Positions 1 through 6,075 are shown, counted from the first letter of the stretch. The stretch: DNA of 6,616 nucleotides from Ruminiclostridium sp. (GCA_017560855.1 JAFZEB010000088.1:1-6616), one strand, 5' to 3'. Notes: generated from the sequence alone by a model not told the origin. A program made the numbers and translations.

Positions 1-720
1 CTCATCACCGGGGCTTCCCGTGGCATCGGGGCGGAGACCGCCCGACGATTTGCCAAGGAAGGCTATGCGGTGGGCGTGAACTATTGCAAGTCTCAGGTCC
101 AGGCCGAAGAGCTGGTTCGGGAACTGGAGGCCATGGGTATGAATGCCAAGGCTTATCAGGCCGACGTCTCTGACCGAACCCAGGTGGACCGGATGATGGA
201 GGAATTTCTCAAAGACTTTGGTCACATGGATGTGCTGGTGTGCAACGCCGGTATCGCCCGTCAGGAGTTGTTCACCGATGTGACCCTGGACCAGTGGCGG
301 CAGATGCTGGGCATCAACCTGGATGGCGTGTTCCACTGCTGTCAGGCCGCCCTGCCGGACATGATCCGCCGAAAGGCCGGCCGGATCATCACCCTGTCCT
401 CCATGTGGGGCCAGGTGGGGGCCTCCTGTGAGGTTGCTTATTCCGCCGCTAAGGCAGGGGTCATCGGCCTCACCAGGGCCCTGGCCAAGGAAGTGGGCCC
501 TTCGGGCATCACCGTCAACTGTGTGGCCCCCGGTGTCATCGAGACCGAGATGAACGGTCTTCTGGATCAGGAGACCAAGGATGCCCTGGCGGAGGAGACC
601 CCTCTGGAGCGGATGGGCACCCCTGCCGATGTGGCAGAAGCCATCTGGTTCCTGGCCAGCCAGGGCGGCAGCTTCTTTACTGGACAGGTGCTGGCCCCCA
701 ACGGCGGCTTCATTATTTAA
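1..720 (+). CDS. fabG: 3-oxoacyl-ACP reductase-like short-chain dehydrogenase (FabG family), 5' truncated
   Basis: The gene enters from the left edge; 239 codons are visible. It is a classical SDR, NAD(P)H-dependent, with a Rossmann fold. The cofactor motif TGASRGIG lies at visible codons 3-10 and the NAG motif at codons 82-84. The catalytic tetrad is complete: Asn106 (in INLDG), Ser134 (in LSSMWG), Tyr147 and Lys151 (YSAAK). The C-terminal GQVLAPNGGFII resembles the end of FabG. Compared with E. coli FabG (244 residues, remembered), only about 7 N-terminal residues are missing. FabG reduces 3-oxoacyl-ACP in the cytoplasmic fatty-acid elongation cycle. A strong terminator follows the stop codon, so this is the last gene of its operon. 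The SDR call is secure. The FabG substrate is less so, because other SDRs share these motifs and the neighbouring fab genes, if any, lie outside the window. Confidence 0.85.
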   Translation, partial: LITGASRGIGAETARRFAKEGYAVGVNYCKSQVQAEELVRELEAMGMNAKAYQADVSDRTQVDRMMEEFLKDFGHMDVLVCNAGIARQELFTDVTLDQWRQMLGINLDGVFHCCQAALPDMIRRKAGRIITLSSMWGQVGASCEVAYSAAKAGVIGLTRALAKEVGPSGITVNCVAPGVIETEMNGLLDQETKDALAEETPLERMGTPADVAEAIWFLASQGGSFFTGQVLAPNGGFII

Positions 721-727
721 TAGGTAG

Positions 728-759
728 AAGGACGAGACCTGCGGGTCTCGTCCTTTTTT
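728..759 (+). terminator. Rho-independent terminator after the fabG-like gene
   Basis: A perfect 12-bp stem (728-739 with 744-755) closes a TGCG loop and runs into six T residues (754-759). It begins 7 nt after the stop codon. Confidence 0.9.
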
Positions 760-790
760 ACGGAAATCCCTCCCAAATAGTCGATTGTTC

Positions 791-819
791 TTGCACTATG
801 CACAAAAATACGGTATCAT
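791..819 (+). promoter_or_regulatory. Sigma-A-type promoter of the PLC-like / coiled-coil unit
   Basis: A -35 box TTGCAC (791-796) and a -10 box TATCAT (814-819) are separated by exactly 17 bp. They lie between the upstream terminator and the ribosome binding site of the next gene, about 40 nt before its start codon. Each box differs from consensus at one or two positions. Confidence 0.65.
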
Positions 820-859
820 GACAATAGATATTGCTTTGTAAGGATTGGGAGGGAATGGC

Positions 860-1498
860 ATGGCAGACGGGAATACTCACATCTATTTTGGCATTGGGGT
901 GCTGGCTGCCCTGCCGGAACGGATCAGCCAGAAGCTGGCCCGGGATATGGACGCCTTTTATCTGGGCCTCCAGGGACCGGACCCCTTGATCTTCGATCCC
1001 CGCACCCAAAAGGAAGCTCGGGGCTTCCATAAACGGTGGGAAGTGGCCCTGCCCGGTCTGGTGAATGCCATGCTGTACGGCGGAGAGAGTATGTGCAGCT
1101 TTGCGGCAGGGGGATACCTCCATTACGTCCTGGACGACATCGTCCATCCCCCCATCTGGGCCTGGATGAAAGAGGGATGCAACCACATGCGGATGGAGCT
1201 GGCCCTGGACTTTATGATCCTGGCCGAGGAGGGCATCAAGAAGATGCCCCGACTGTTCACCCAGGGGCGGAAACGGGTGGCTCCCTATGCCTACCTAATC
1301 CTACCAACCGCTACACCTAACCAGTACCTCACCGGTCTGCGCCATATGCAGGTGACCATCGACTACCTCCGCCAGCGGGGGCCTGCGGCCTTGGGGCGTT
1401 TGACGTTGGCAGAGCAGGAGAATGTCCGGACCTTGCGCCGCCTGGTGGATGAGGGGATCCAGCCCACCACCCAGCGGCTGCTGGAGCTCATCGGCTGA
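860..1498 (+). CDS. Zinc-dependent phospholipase C-like protein, cytoplasmic
   Basis: 212 residues. The ATG at 860 is chosen because GGGAGGG (847-853) sits 6 nt upstream; an in-frame TTG at 845 would overlap that site. The protein resembles the zinc-dependent phospholipase C / S1-P1 nuclease family. The ligand spacing of Bacillus cereus PC-PLC is recognisable: His7 (NTHIYFG), Asp41 (GPDP), His57, then His88-x3-Asp92-x3-His96 in YLHYVLDDIVHPP, and His109-x3-Glu113 in HMRMELALD. A trinuclear zinc hydrolase is therefore likely. Unlike secreted PC-PLC it has no signal peptide and no mature N-terminal Trp ligand, so it probably acts in the cytoplasm on an unknown phosphodiester or phospholipid substrate. 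It heads a two-gene unit, 13 nt before the coiled-coil gene. A short patch of unusual codons (CTA, CTA, CCA, ACA, CCT) lies at 1295-1318. Family call good; true substrate unknown. Confidence 0.75.
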   Translation: MADGNTHIYFGIGVLAALPERISQKLARDMDAFYLGLQGPDPLIFDPRTQKEARGFHKRWEVALPGLVNAMLYGGESMCSFAAGGYLHYVLDDIVHPPIWAWMKEGCNHMRMELALDFMILAEEGIKKMPRLFTQGRKRVAPYAYLILPTATPNQYLTGLRHMQVTIDYLRQRGPAALGRLTLAEQENVRTLRRLVDEGIQPTTQRLLELIG

Positions 1499-1500
1499 GA

Positions 1501-1506
1501 AAGGAG
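1501..1506 (+). promoter_or_regulatory. Ribosome binding site AAGGAG fixing the coiled-coil gene start
   Basis: AAGGAG lies 5 nt before the ATG at 1512 and directly after the stop codon of the preceding gene. It excludes a longer reading frame that opens at 1422 inside that gene. Confidence 0.8.
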
Positions 1507-1511
1507 CGGCT

Positions 1512-2450
1512 ATGACCAACTATAGAGAGCAGTTGAAGGACCTTCAGCAGAAGTACTATCAAAAGAGCCATCTGGAAAACCTGGTGGCCGACCTGGAACA
1601 GCAATATGAGGACCTGAAGAAAAAGGTCTTTCTCTATGAGGCCCAGATGAACCAGGAGCAGGCCGACGTAGACAAGTTGGAAGGCCGGAGTCTCTCTGCC
1701 TTCTTTGCCGGTCTCCGGGGCAACAAGGAGGAGCGGCTGGACAAGGAACGCCAGGAGGCTCGGGCCGCCCGGGTAAAATACGACATGGCTGTCCTGGAAC
1801 GAAATGCGGTGGAGGACGACCTGCGCCGCCGAAAGGAAGAACTGGCCGATCTGGAGACCATTCCTGCCCGGCGGGAGGCTCTTTTGACCCAGTGGGCCCA
1901 GGCAGTAAAAGCCATGGGCGGTCCCACCGGAAAAGCCGTTCTGGATCTGGAAGAGCGAGTGGCCTGGTGTGAAGGCCAGCGGCGGGAGATCCGGGAAGCG
2001 TTGGCAGCAGGGCAGGAAGCCTTAACGGCCGCCGACAATATTCTGGAAAGCCTGAGTACAGCGGAGGACTGGGGTACCATGGATATGTTTGGAGGCGGTT
2101 TTCTCTCCACCATGTTTAAGCACGAGGCCATCGACGAGGCCCAGGGCAAGGTGGAAGGACTGCAGTTTGCCCTGCGGAAGTTCAAAACCGAACTGGTGGA
2201 CGTGTCCATCCAGGCAGAACTGAACTTTACCCTGGATAACTTTACCCAGTTTGCAGATTTCTTCTTTGACAACATTTTTACCGACTGGGCGGTCCAAGAT
2301 GAGATCAACCGTGCTCAGGTACGAGTGCGGCAGGTAAAATCTGAGATTCAGGCCGTCCAGGAAAAACTGTCCCAGCAGGACAGTCAACGGCAGGAGGAGA
2401 TCGTCCAGGTCCAGCAGGAACTGGAAAATCTACTGGTGAAAATAGAATAA
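1512..2450 (+). CDS. Coiled-coil protein of unknown function
   Basis: 312 residues, cytoplasmic, with no signal peptide or membrane segment. I do not recognise a named family. Three parts can be seen. An N-terminal coiled coil (about residues 1-60) is rich in Gln, Glu, Leu and Lys. A more conserved-looking stretch SLSAFFAGLRGNKEERLDKE (from residue 61) leads into a second long charged helix to about 170. A central non-coiled block from residue 184 (AEDWGTMDMFGGGFLSTMFK) is followed by an acidic-aromatic segment around 240-265 (NFTQFADFFFDNIFTDW) and a last coiled coil to the end. The Gly-rich block between long helices suggests an elongated hairpin or oligomeric scaffold, which is inference only. 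It lies 13 nt after the PLC-like gene with its own strong RBS and no promoter between them, so the two are very likely co-transcribed and possibly functionally linked. Confidence 0.85.
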   Translation: MTNYREQLKDLQQKYYQKSHLENLVADLEQQYEDLKKKVFLYEAQMNQEQADVDKLEGRSLSAFFAGLRGNKEERLDKERQEARAARVKYDMAVLERNAVEDDLRRRKEELADLETIPARREALLTQWAQAVKAMGGPTGKAVLDLEERVAWCEGQRREIREALAAGQEALTAADNILESLSTAEDWGTMDMFGGGFLSTMFKHEAIDEAQGKVEGLQFALRKFKTELVDVSIQAELNFTLDNFTQFADFFFDNIFTDWAVQDEINRAQVRVRQVKSEIQAVQEKLSQQDSQRQEEIVQVQQELENLLVKIE

Positions 2451-2456
2451 TCGTAT

Positions 2457-2500
2457 CAGCAGAGAGTGGCCTTTGACCGCTCTCTGCTGTTATGCTTTTT
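2457..2500 (+). terminator. Rho-independent terminator after the coiled-coil gene
   Basis: A perfect 10-bp stem (2457-2466 with 2480-2489) can be extended inward by a G-U and two G-C pairs around the loop CCTTTGA. A T run at 2496-2500 follows after a 6-nt gap. It ends only 25 nt before the next start codon. Confidence 0.75.
2488..2496 (+). promoter_or_regulatory. Possible extended -10 promoter for the SLH protein gene
   Basis: TG-T-TATGCT (2488-2496) fits an extended -10 element with four of six -10 bases matching. It overlaps the 3' arm of the preceding terminator, and no convincing -35 box is found 17 bp upstream. It is listed because there is no other room for a promoter between the terminator and the RBS at 2511. 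The alternative is read-through from the upstream unit. Confidence 0.25.
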
Positions 2501-2525
2501 GAAATAAAAAAGGGAGGGATATTCT

Positions 2526-4745
2526 ATGAAGAAACGCATATTGAGTGTGGCCATGGCCCTGTCCCTGCTCCTGGCCCTGTGTCCTCTGCCTGCGGCGCTG
2601 GCTGTGGATCTGTCCGGGGCATCGGTGACCGTTTCGGGTGGAAATCTGGTCTACAATGGCCAGGCGCAGCAACCGCCGGTTACAGTGACCCTGGATGGAA
2701 CCACACTGCATGAAGGCACAGACTATATTCTGTCCTATTCCAACAACAAAAACGCAGGGCAGGGGACGGTGACCGCAGCAGGAACCGGAGCCTACAGCGG
2801 AACGGTGAGCACCACCTTTGTCATTGAGCCCTATACGCTGACAGAGAAGGACTTTGAGGGACAGACACCCTGTGTGAAAACTTATGGCGGGGGGACAAAG
2901 GCAGCCCCGACCATTCGAACTACCGTGTTTGGGGAAACCGTGACACTGAACTATACCTCGGCAGAGTACACAGTAAATAAATTTGTTGGTAAACAAGGGG
3001 TTGCGGTCGAGGGATTGTCTGTCGATGGGAATTATCAGCTGAATTTTGATTCTCTGACCATGGAGGGCGAGATCCTGCCCTTGCAGACAGCCTTGACTGA
3101 CGGAGAAGTTGAACAGGGAAAGTCGTTGGAGCTGAAAGATCTTGTTCAGAATGGCGGCAAGGGAAATCATTATTTTGAGATCCAGGGAGAGAAATTGGGG
3201 GCATCGATTTCCGGTACCGTTCTGACCGCCGGAGCACAAACTGGTACCATTAAAATTTGGGCCAGTATTGACGGCTACAACGTGAATAACACGGAAGACG
3301 ATATGGACGAATACACGGGGGTCCAAGGCGTGATAACGGTCACCGTTATCGAATCCGAACAGGAGAAAGTGCCTGTGGTGCCGTCTCCTGTCCCCACGCC
3401 TCCTCCCGTCACCCAGAAACAGCCTCAGGATCCTCTGGTCATCACCGGGGCAAAGGATATCACCTATGGGCAGACCCTTCAGCTCTCCTGTTCCGGGGGA
3501 AGCACCAACGGAACAGTGACCTGGGCCCTGGCGGACTTTACCTCCAGCGGTGAGGCTTCCATCAGTCCCAGCGGCCTGGTCACCCCGGTAAAGGCGGGGG
3601 ATATTTGGGTCACAGCCACCATGGCGGGCAATGACACCTATCACCCTGTGACGGCCAATGGGGTAAAGATCACCATTCGGAAGGCCTCCGTTACCATTAC
3701 CGTGGAGAACAAGACTGCGCTGGTGGGGGATCAGGTCCCGGCGCTGACTGGGTCGGACTATATCGTGTCCGGTCTGGTGGGGAATGACAAGCTGACCACG
3801 GGGCCCACCCTGTCCTACGGGACCACCCCTGATATGTCCCGGGCAGGGGAGGTTGCCATCCTGGCTTCGGGTGCTACTGTCCCAGCCGGAGGGAATTATG
3901 ATCCCCACATTACCTATGTGCCCGGCAAGCTGATCATTGGCGCTGCCTATCCCATCACCATTGCCACGGCAGAAGGGGGAACGGTCACCGCTGATATGAC
4001 CCAGGCCCCGGAGGGGGCGAAAGTTACCCTGACCGTTCGGCCAGAGGAGGGCTTTGTGCTGGACACCTTAAAGGTGGAATCCGGCAGCATGATCATCCAG
4101 ACCACGGAAGTGGGAAAGGATAAGGCCACCTTCACCATGCCGGACGGCGGCGTCCTGGTCACGGCGACCTTTGCCCCGGAGCTGCCGACAGTACTTCCCT
4201 TTGCCGATGTGACCGAAAAAGACTGGTTCTATGAGAGTGTGGCCTATGTATATCAAAATGGCCTGATGAACGGCACATCGGAGACCAGGTTTACACCCAA
4301 CGGCACCACCACCCGAGGAATGATCGTGACCATCCTCTATCGTCTGGCGGGAAGCCCTGAGACTGCCGCCTGGTCCCCCTTCCAGGATGTGGACCCGAAT
4401 CAGTATTACGCCGCTCCCATCGCCTGGGCGGCCTGGAACGGCATCGTCAACGGCAAGTCGGCTACAAGCTTCGGCCCCAACGATCCCATCACCCGGGAGC
4501 AGATGGCGGCCATCCTGTATCGCTACGCATCCGCTCAGGATATGGAGGTGACCCAGCGAGGGAACTTGAACCAGTTCAGTGACCAGGGGAAGGTCAGCAG
4601 CTATGCCCGGGAGGCCCTGTCTTGGGCCAACGGCGCTGGACTCATCACCGGCAAGGGTGAGGGGATTTTAGATCCCCGTGGACCTGCGGTCCGTGCCCAG
4701 GTGGCCGCCATCTTCCAGCGATTCTGCGAGGGGAACAGCCAGTAA
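2526..4745 (+). CDS. Secreted cell-wall-anchored protein with Ig-like/bacterial-repeat domains and three SLH repeats
   Basis: 739 residues; ATG at 2526 is preceded by AGGGAGGG (2511-2518). A Sec signal peptide spans residues 1-26 (MKKR, hydrophobic core, ALA before Val27). Domains in order: an Ig-like repeat (about 33-101, GTDYILSYSNNKNAG); a YDG-like domain (about 104-188); a spacer domain (about 190-280); a Pro-rich linker (282-302); an Ig-like/Big-type domain (about 303-387); an MBG-like domain (about 388-471, ending GGNYDPHITYVPGKLII); an InlB-B/Flg_new-like repeat (about 472-553, with EEGFVLDTLKV); and SLH repeats at about 558-610, 618-670 and 683-735. SLH domains bind pyruvylated secondary cell-wall polymer, so the protein is probably displayed on the surface as an adhesin or S-layer-associated protein. 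The TRAE-type motifs read TTRG, ITRE and AVRA, so the third is degenerate. GC drops within 2941-3300. No enzymatic domain is seen; the ligand is unknown. Confidence 0.92.
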   Translation: MKKRILSVAMALSLLLALCPLPAALAVDLSGASVTVSGGNLVYNGQAQQPPVTVTLDGTTLHEGTDYILSYSNNKNAGQGTVTAAGTGAYSGTVSTTFVIEPYTLTEKDFEGQTPCVKTYGGGTKAAPTIRTTVFGETVTLNYTSAEYTVNKFVGKQGVAVEGLSVDGNYQLNFDSLTMEGEILPLQTALTDGEVEQGKSLELKDLVQNGGKGNHYFEIQGEKLGASISGTVLTAGAQTGTIKIWASIDGYNVNNTEDDMDEYTGVQGVITVTVIESEQEKVPVVPSPVPTPPPVTQKQPQDPLVITGAKDITYGQTLQLSCSGGSTNGTVTWALADFTSSGEASISPSGLVTPVKAGDIWVTATMAGNDTYHPVTANGVKITIRKASVTITVENKTALVGDQVPALTGSDYIVSGLVGNDKLTTGPTLSYGTTPDMSRAGEVAILASGATVPAGGNYDPHITYVPGKLIIGAAYPITIATAEGGTVTADMTQAPEGAKVTLTVRPEEGFVLDTLKVESGSMIIQTTEVGKDKATFTMPDGGVLVTATFAPELPTVLPFADVTEKDWFYESVAYVYQNGLMNGTSETRFTPNGTTTRGMIVTILYRLAGSPETAAWSPFQDVDPNQYYAAPIAWAAWNGIVNGKSATSFGPNDPITREQMAAILYRYASAQDMEVTQRGNLNQFSDQGKVSSYAREALSWANGAGLITGKGEGILDPRGPAVRAQVAAIFQRFCEGNSQ

Positions 4746-4750
4746 AATAC

Positions 4751-4800
4751 GGGTCTGGAGGGGGAGAAACGCTCCTCCTCCAGACTCAAAAATATTTTTT
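4751..4800 (+). terminator. Rho-independent terminator after the SLH protein gene
   Basis: A 16-bp stem (4751-4766 with 4772-4787, two G-U pairs) closes the loop AAACG. A run of six T residues (4795-4800) follows after AAAAATA. Confidence 0.8.
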
Positions 4801-4820
4801 CAAAAAGTGTAAAATAATGC

Positions 4821-4848
4821 TTGACTTTTGGAGAAAGGGTGGTATAAT
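4821..4848 (+). promoter_or_regulatory. Promoter of tRNA-Gln
   Basis: TTGACT (4821-4826) and a perfect TATAAT (4843-4848) are separated by 16 bp. This is the strongest promoter in the window. Transcription should start near 4855, giving a leader of about 35 nt before the tRNA. Confidence 0.85.
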
Positions 4849-4889
4849 CATTTTTGTCGGTTGCGAGAGACGCGCCGCACGAAAGAAAT

Positions 4890-4963
4890 AGCGGGTTTGT
4901 GTAAAGGTAGCACAGCAGACTCTGACTCTGTTTGTGAGGGTTCGAATCCTTCACCCGCTGCCA
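4890..4963 (+). tRNA. tRNA-Gln (anticodon CTG)
   Basis: 74 nt including an encoded CCA (4961-4963). The acceptor stem AGCGGGT (4890-4896) pairs with ACCCGCT (4953-4959). The D arm is GTG/CAC plus a U-G pair around a loop containing GGTA. The anticodon stem GCAGA/TCTGT (4915-4919 with 4927-4931) closes the 7-nt loop CTCTGAC, placing CTG at 4922-4924. The T arm is GAGGG/CCTTC around TTCGAAT. The weak first pair A1-U72 and discriminator G73 agree with glutamine identity. It decodes CAG. It has its own promoter and terminator and appears as a single tRNA gene rather than part of an array. Confidence 0.95.
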
Positions 4964-4991
4964 AAGCCGAGGACGAAAGTCCTCGGCTTTT
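4963..4991 (+). terminator. tRNA-Gln terminator (copy 1 of a duplicated hairpin)
   Basis: A perfect 12-bp stem (4963-4974 with 4979-4990) closes a GAAA tetraloop and ends in TTTT. The stem begins within the CCA end of the tRNA. Bases 4968-4991 recur exactly at 5186-5209. Confidence 0.85.
4968..4991 (+). repeat. 24-nt direct repeat, left copy
   Basis: Bases 4968-4991 are identical to 5186-5209, an offset of 218 nt. The repeat is the core of the GAAA-loop terminator hairpin plus its first four T residues. Flanking bases differ on both sides. Confidence 0.95.
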
Positions 4992-5183
4992 CAACTTTAT
5001 GAAGCCTCGCAGAGTTTCGTCGCAGCAGCGACGAAAAAGGGTTAAATCTGTTTTCCGTCGCGACATGTGCGTGGCGGAAAACACTTCTCGGCCTGTAAAC
5101 GTGCGCCTTGATACAAGGCGTGCGATGCAACAGGCCGTATACTCTACTGTCGGAAAAGGCGAGCCTTTTTCGACAAACTAAAT

Positions 5184-5210
5184 GTCGAGGACGAAAGTCC
5201 TCGGCTTTTT
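5184..5210 (+). terminator. Second copy of the GAAA-loop terminator
   Basis: A 9-bp stem (5184-5192 with 5197-5205, one U-G pair) closes the GAAA loop and is followed by five T residues (5206-5210). It closes the structured interval and ends 37 nt before the methyltransferase start codon. Confidence 0.8.
5186..5209 (+). repeat. 24-nt direct repeat, right copy
   Basis: An exact copy of 4968-4991. Together the copies bracket the 194-nt interval 4992-5185. Confidence 0.95.
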
Positions 5211-5247
5211 CGTTAATAAGTTGTGTTTTGAGATAGAGGAAGAAGAT

Positions 5248-6075
5248 ATGGCCAACATCATCGAAGTCACCGAATTCAACGCCCCGGAGTTGGACGTCTT
5301 TGCCCGGCTCACCGAGGCTCAGCTCCGCAACCGGAAGGAATCCGAAAAGGGGATTTTTATCGCCGAAAGCCCCAAGGTCATCAGTGTGGCCCTGGATGCC
5401 GGCTGTCAGCCCAAGGCCCTTCTCATGGAGCGCAAGCACATCGAAGGCCAGGCAAGGGAGATCATCGAACGGTGTGGGGACATCCCTGTGTACACCGCTG
5501 ACCGGGAGGTCCTGGCCGGTCTCACCGGCTATCAGCTGACCCGGGGCATCCTGTGTGCCATGAGCCGCCCCAAGCAGCCCACCGTGGAAGAGATCTGCGC
5601 CAAGGCCCGCCGGGTGGCTGTTCTGGAGGGCATCGTGGACACCACCAACGTGGGTGCCATCTTCCGCTCTGCCGCTGCGCTGGGGATGGATGCCGTGCTT
5701 CTCAGCCCCACCTGCTGTGATCCTCTGAACCGTCGTGCCGTCCGTGTGAGCATGGGCACGGTCTTCCAGATCCCCTGGGCACGCCTGGGGGAGGAAGCCA
5801 GCCAGTGGCCCGGGGAGGGCATGGCCCGACTTCGGGACCTGGGCTTCAAGACGGCGGCTATGGCCCTGAAGGAGGACTCGGTTTCCGTGGAGGATCCCAA
5901 GCTTATGGCGGAGGAAAAACTGGCCATCATCCTGGGCACCGAGGGAGACGGTCTGGGGGCCGAAACCATCGATGCCTGCGACTACACCGTTCTCATCCCC
6001 ATGGCCCACGGGGTGGATTCCCTGAATGTGGCAGCCGCCAGCGCCGTGGCCTTTTGGCAGCTGCGGGCAAGATAA
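5248..6075 (+). CDS. SpoU/TrmH-family RNA 2'-O-ribose methyltransferase
   Basis: 275 residues. The ATG at 5248 is preceded by AGAGGAAG (5235-5242). A longer frame opening at 5182 would start inside the terminator hairpin and is rejected. The N-terminal part (about 1-110, with GIFIAESPKVI) fits the SpoU substrate-binding domain. The C-terminal SPOUT knot carries the three hallmark motifs: motif 1 NVGAIFR with Asn134 and Arg140, motif 2 GTEGDGL at 230-236, and motif 3 SLNVAAA from Ser258. These enzymes transfer methyl from S-adenosylmethionine to a ribose 2'-OH of rRNA or tRNA, usually as dimers. The sequence resembles the YsgA/RlmB-like uncharacterised group more than TrmL, which lacks the N-terminal domain. 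The target nucleotide cannot be told from sequence. It lies downstream of tRNA-Gln and a structured interval, with no clear promoter of its own. Confidence 0.9.
   Translation: MANIIEVTEFNAPELDVFARLTEAQLRNRKESEKGIFIAESPKVISVALDAGCQPKALLMERKHIEGQAREIIERCGDIPVYTADREVLAGLTGYQLTRGILCAMSRPKQPTVEEICAKARRVAVLEGIVDTTNVGAIFRSAAALGMDAVLLSPTCCDPLNRRAVRVSMGTVFQIPWARLGEEASQWPGEGMARLRDLGFKTAAMALKEDSVSVEDPKLMAEEKLAIILGTEGDGLGAETIDACDYTVLIPMAHGVDSLNVAAASAVAFWQLRAR

Larger units (their letters stand above)
5015..5213 (+). ncRNA. Candidate structured RNA of unknown class: four hairpins plus terminator
   Basis: Hairpins in order: 5015-5036 (9 bp, loop AGCA); 5049-5083 (14 bp, two G-U, 7-nt loop); 5089-5137 (outer stem of 8 bp, internal loop AAA/ATGCA, inner stem of 11 bp with two G-U, loop ATA); 5148-5175 (12 bp, one G-U, loop CGAG); then the terminator hairpin at 5184-5205. 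About 125 of 199 nt pair locally. All six non-Watson-Crick pairs are G-U when read on the plus strand; on the minus strand they would be A-C mismatches, so plus-strand RNA is favoured. No promoter of its own is evident. It could be expressed by read-through from the tRNA-Gln promoter, could be a leader of the downstream methyltransferase gene, or could be a MITE-like repeat. It matches no family I recognise: there is no T-box GGTGG box and no known riboswitch core. Confidence 0.5.

Noticed and set aside
1634..2308. Minus-strand open frame of 224 codons opposite the coiled-coil gene
   Set aside because: Ser/Arg-rich shadow of Glu/Leu/Gln codons; no RBS or domain.
2577..2588. Lipoprotein signal (Cys19 in the SLH protein signal peptide)
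   Set aside because: The residue before the Cys is Leu rather than Gly, Ala or Ser, and a better ordinary cleavage site (ALA before Val27) follows.
2490..3908. Long minus-strand open frame (472 codons) opposite the SLH protein gene
   Set aside because: Its translation is low-complexity (Gly, Arg, His, Gln-rich), has no domain or RBS, and mirrors the Gly/Thr/Val-rich codons of the well-supported plus-strand gene.
5108..5143. TTGATA ... TATACT as a promoter inside the hairpin array
   Set aside because: Spacing is 24 bp, too long for a sigma-A promoter, and both boxes lie in or beside paired stems.
4828..5181. Plus-strand open frame of 117 codons across tRNA-Gln and the hairpin array
   Set aside because: It starts inside the tRNA promoter spacer, runs through the tRNA and terminator, and its translation has no protein-like features.
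4968..5209. CRISPR array
   Set aside because: Only two copies of the repeat exist, 194 nt apart, and the repeat is a terminator hairpin; no Cas genes.
4992..5247. T-box or other known riboswitch upstream of the methyltransferase gene
   Set aside because: No T-box GGTGG-type antiterminator sequence and no recognisable riboswitch core. A tRNA gene next door does not by itself make a T-box.
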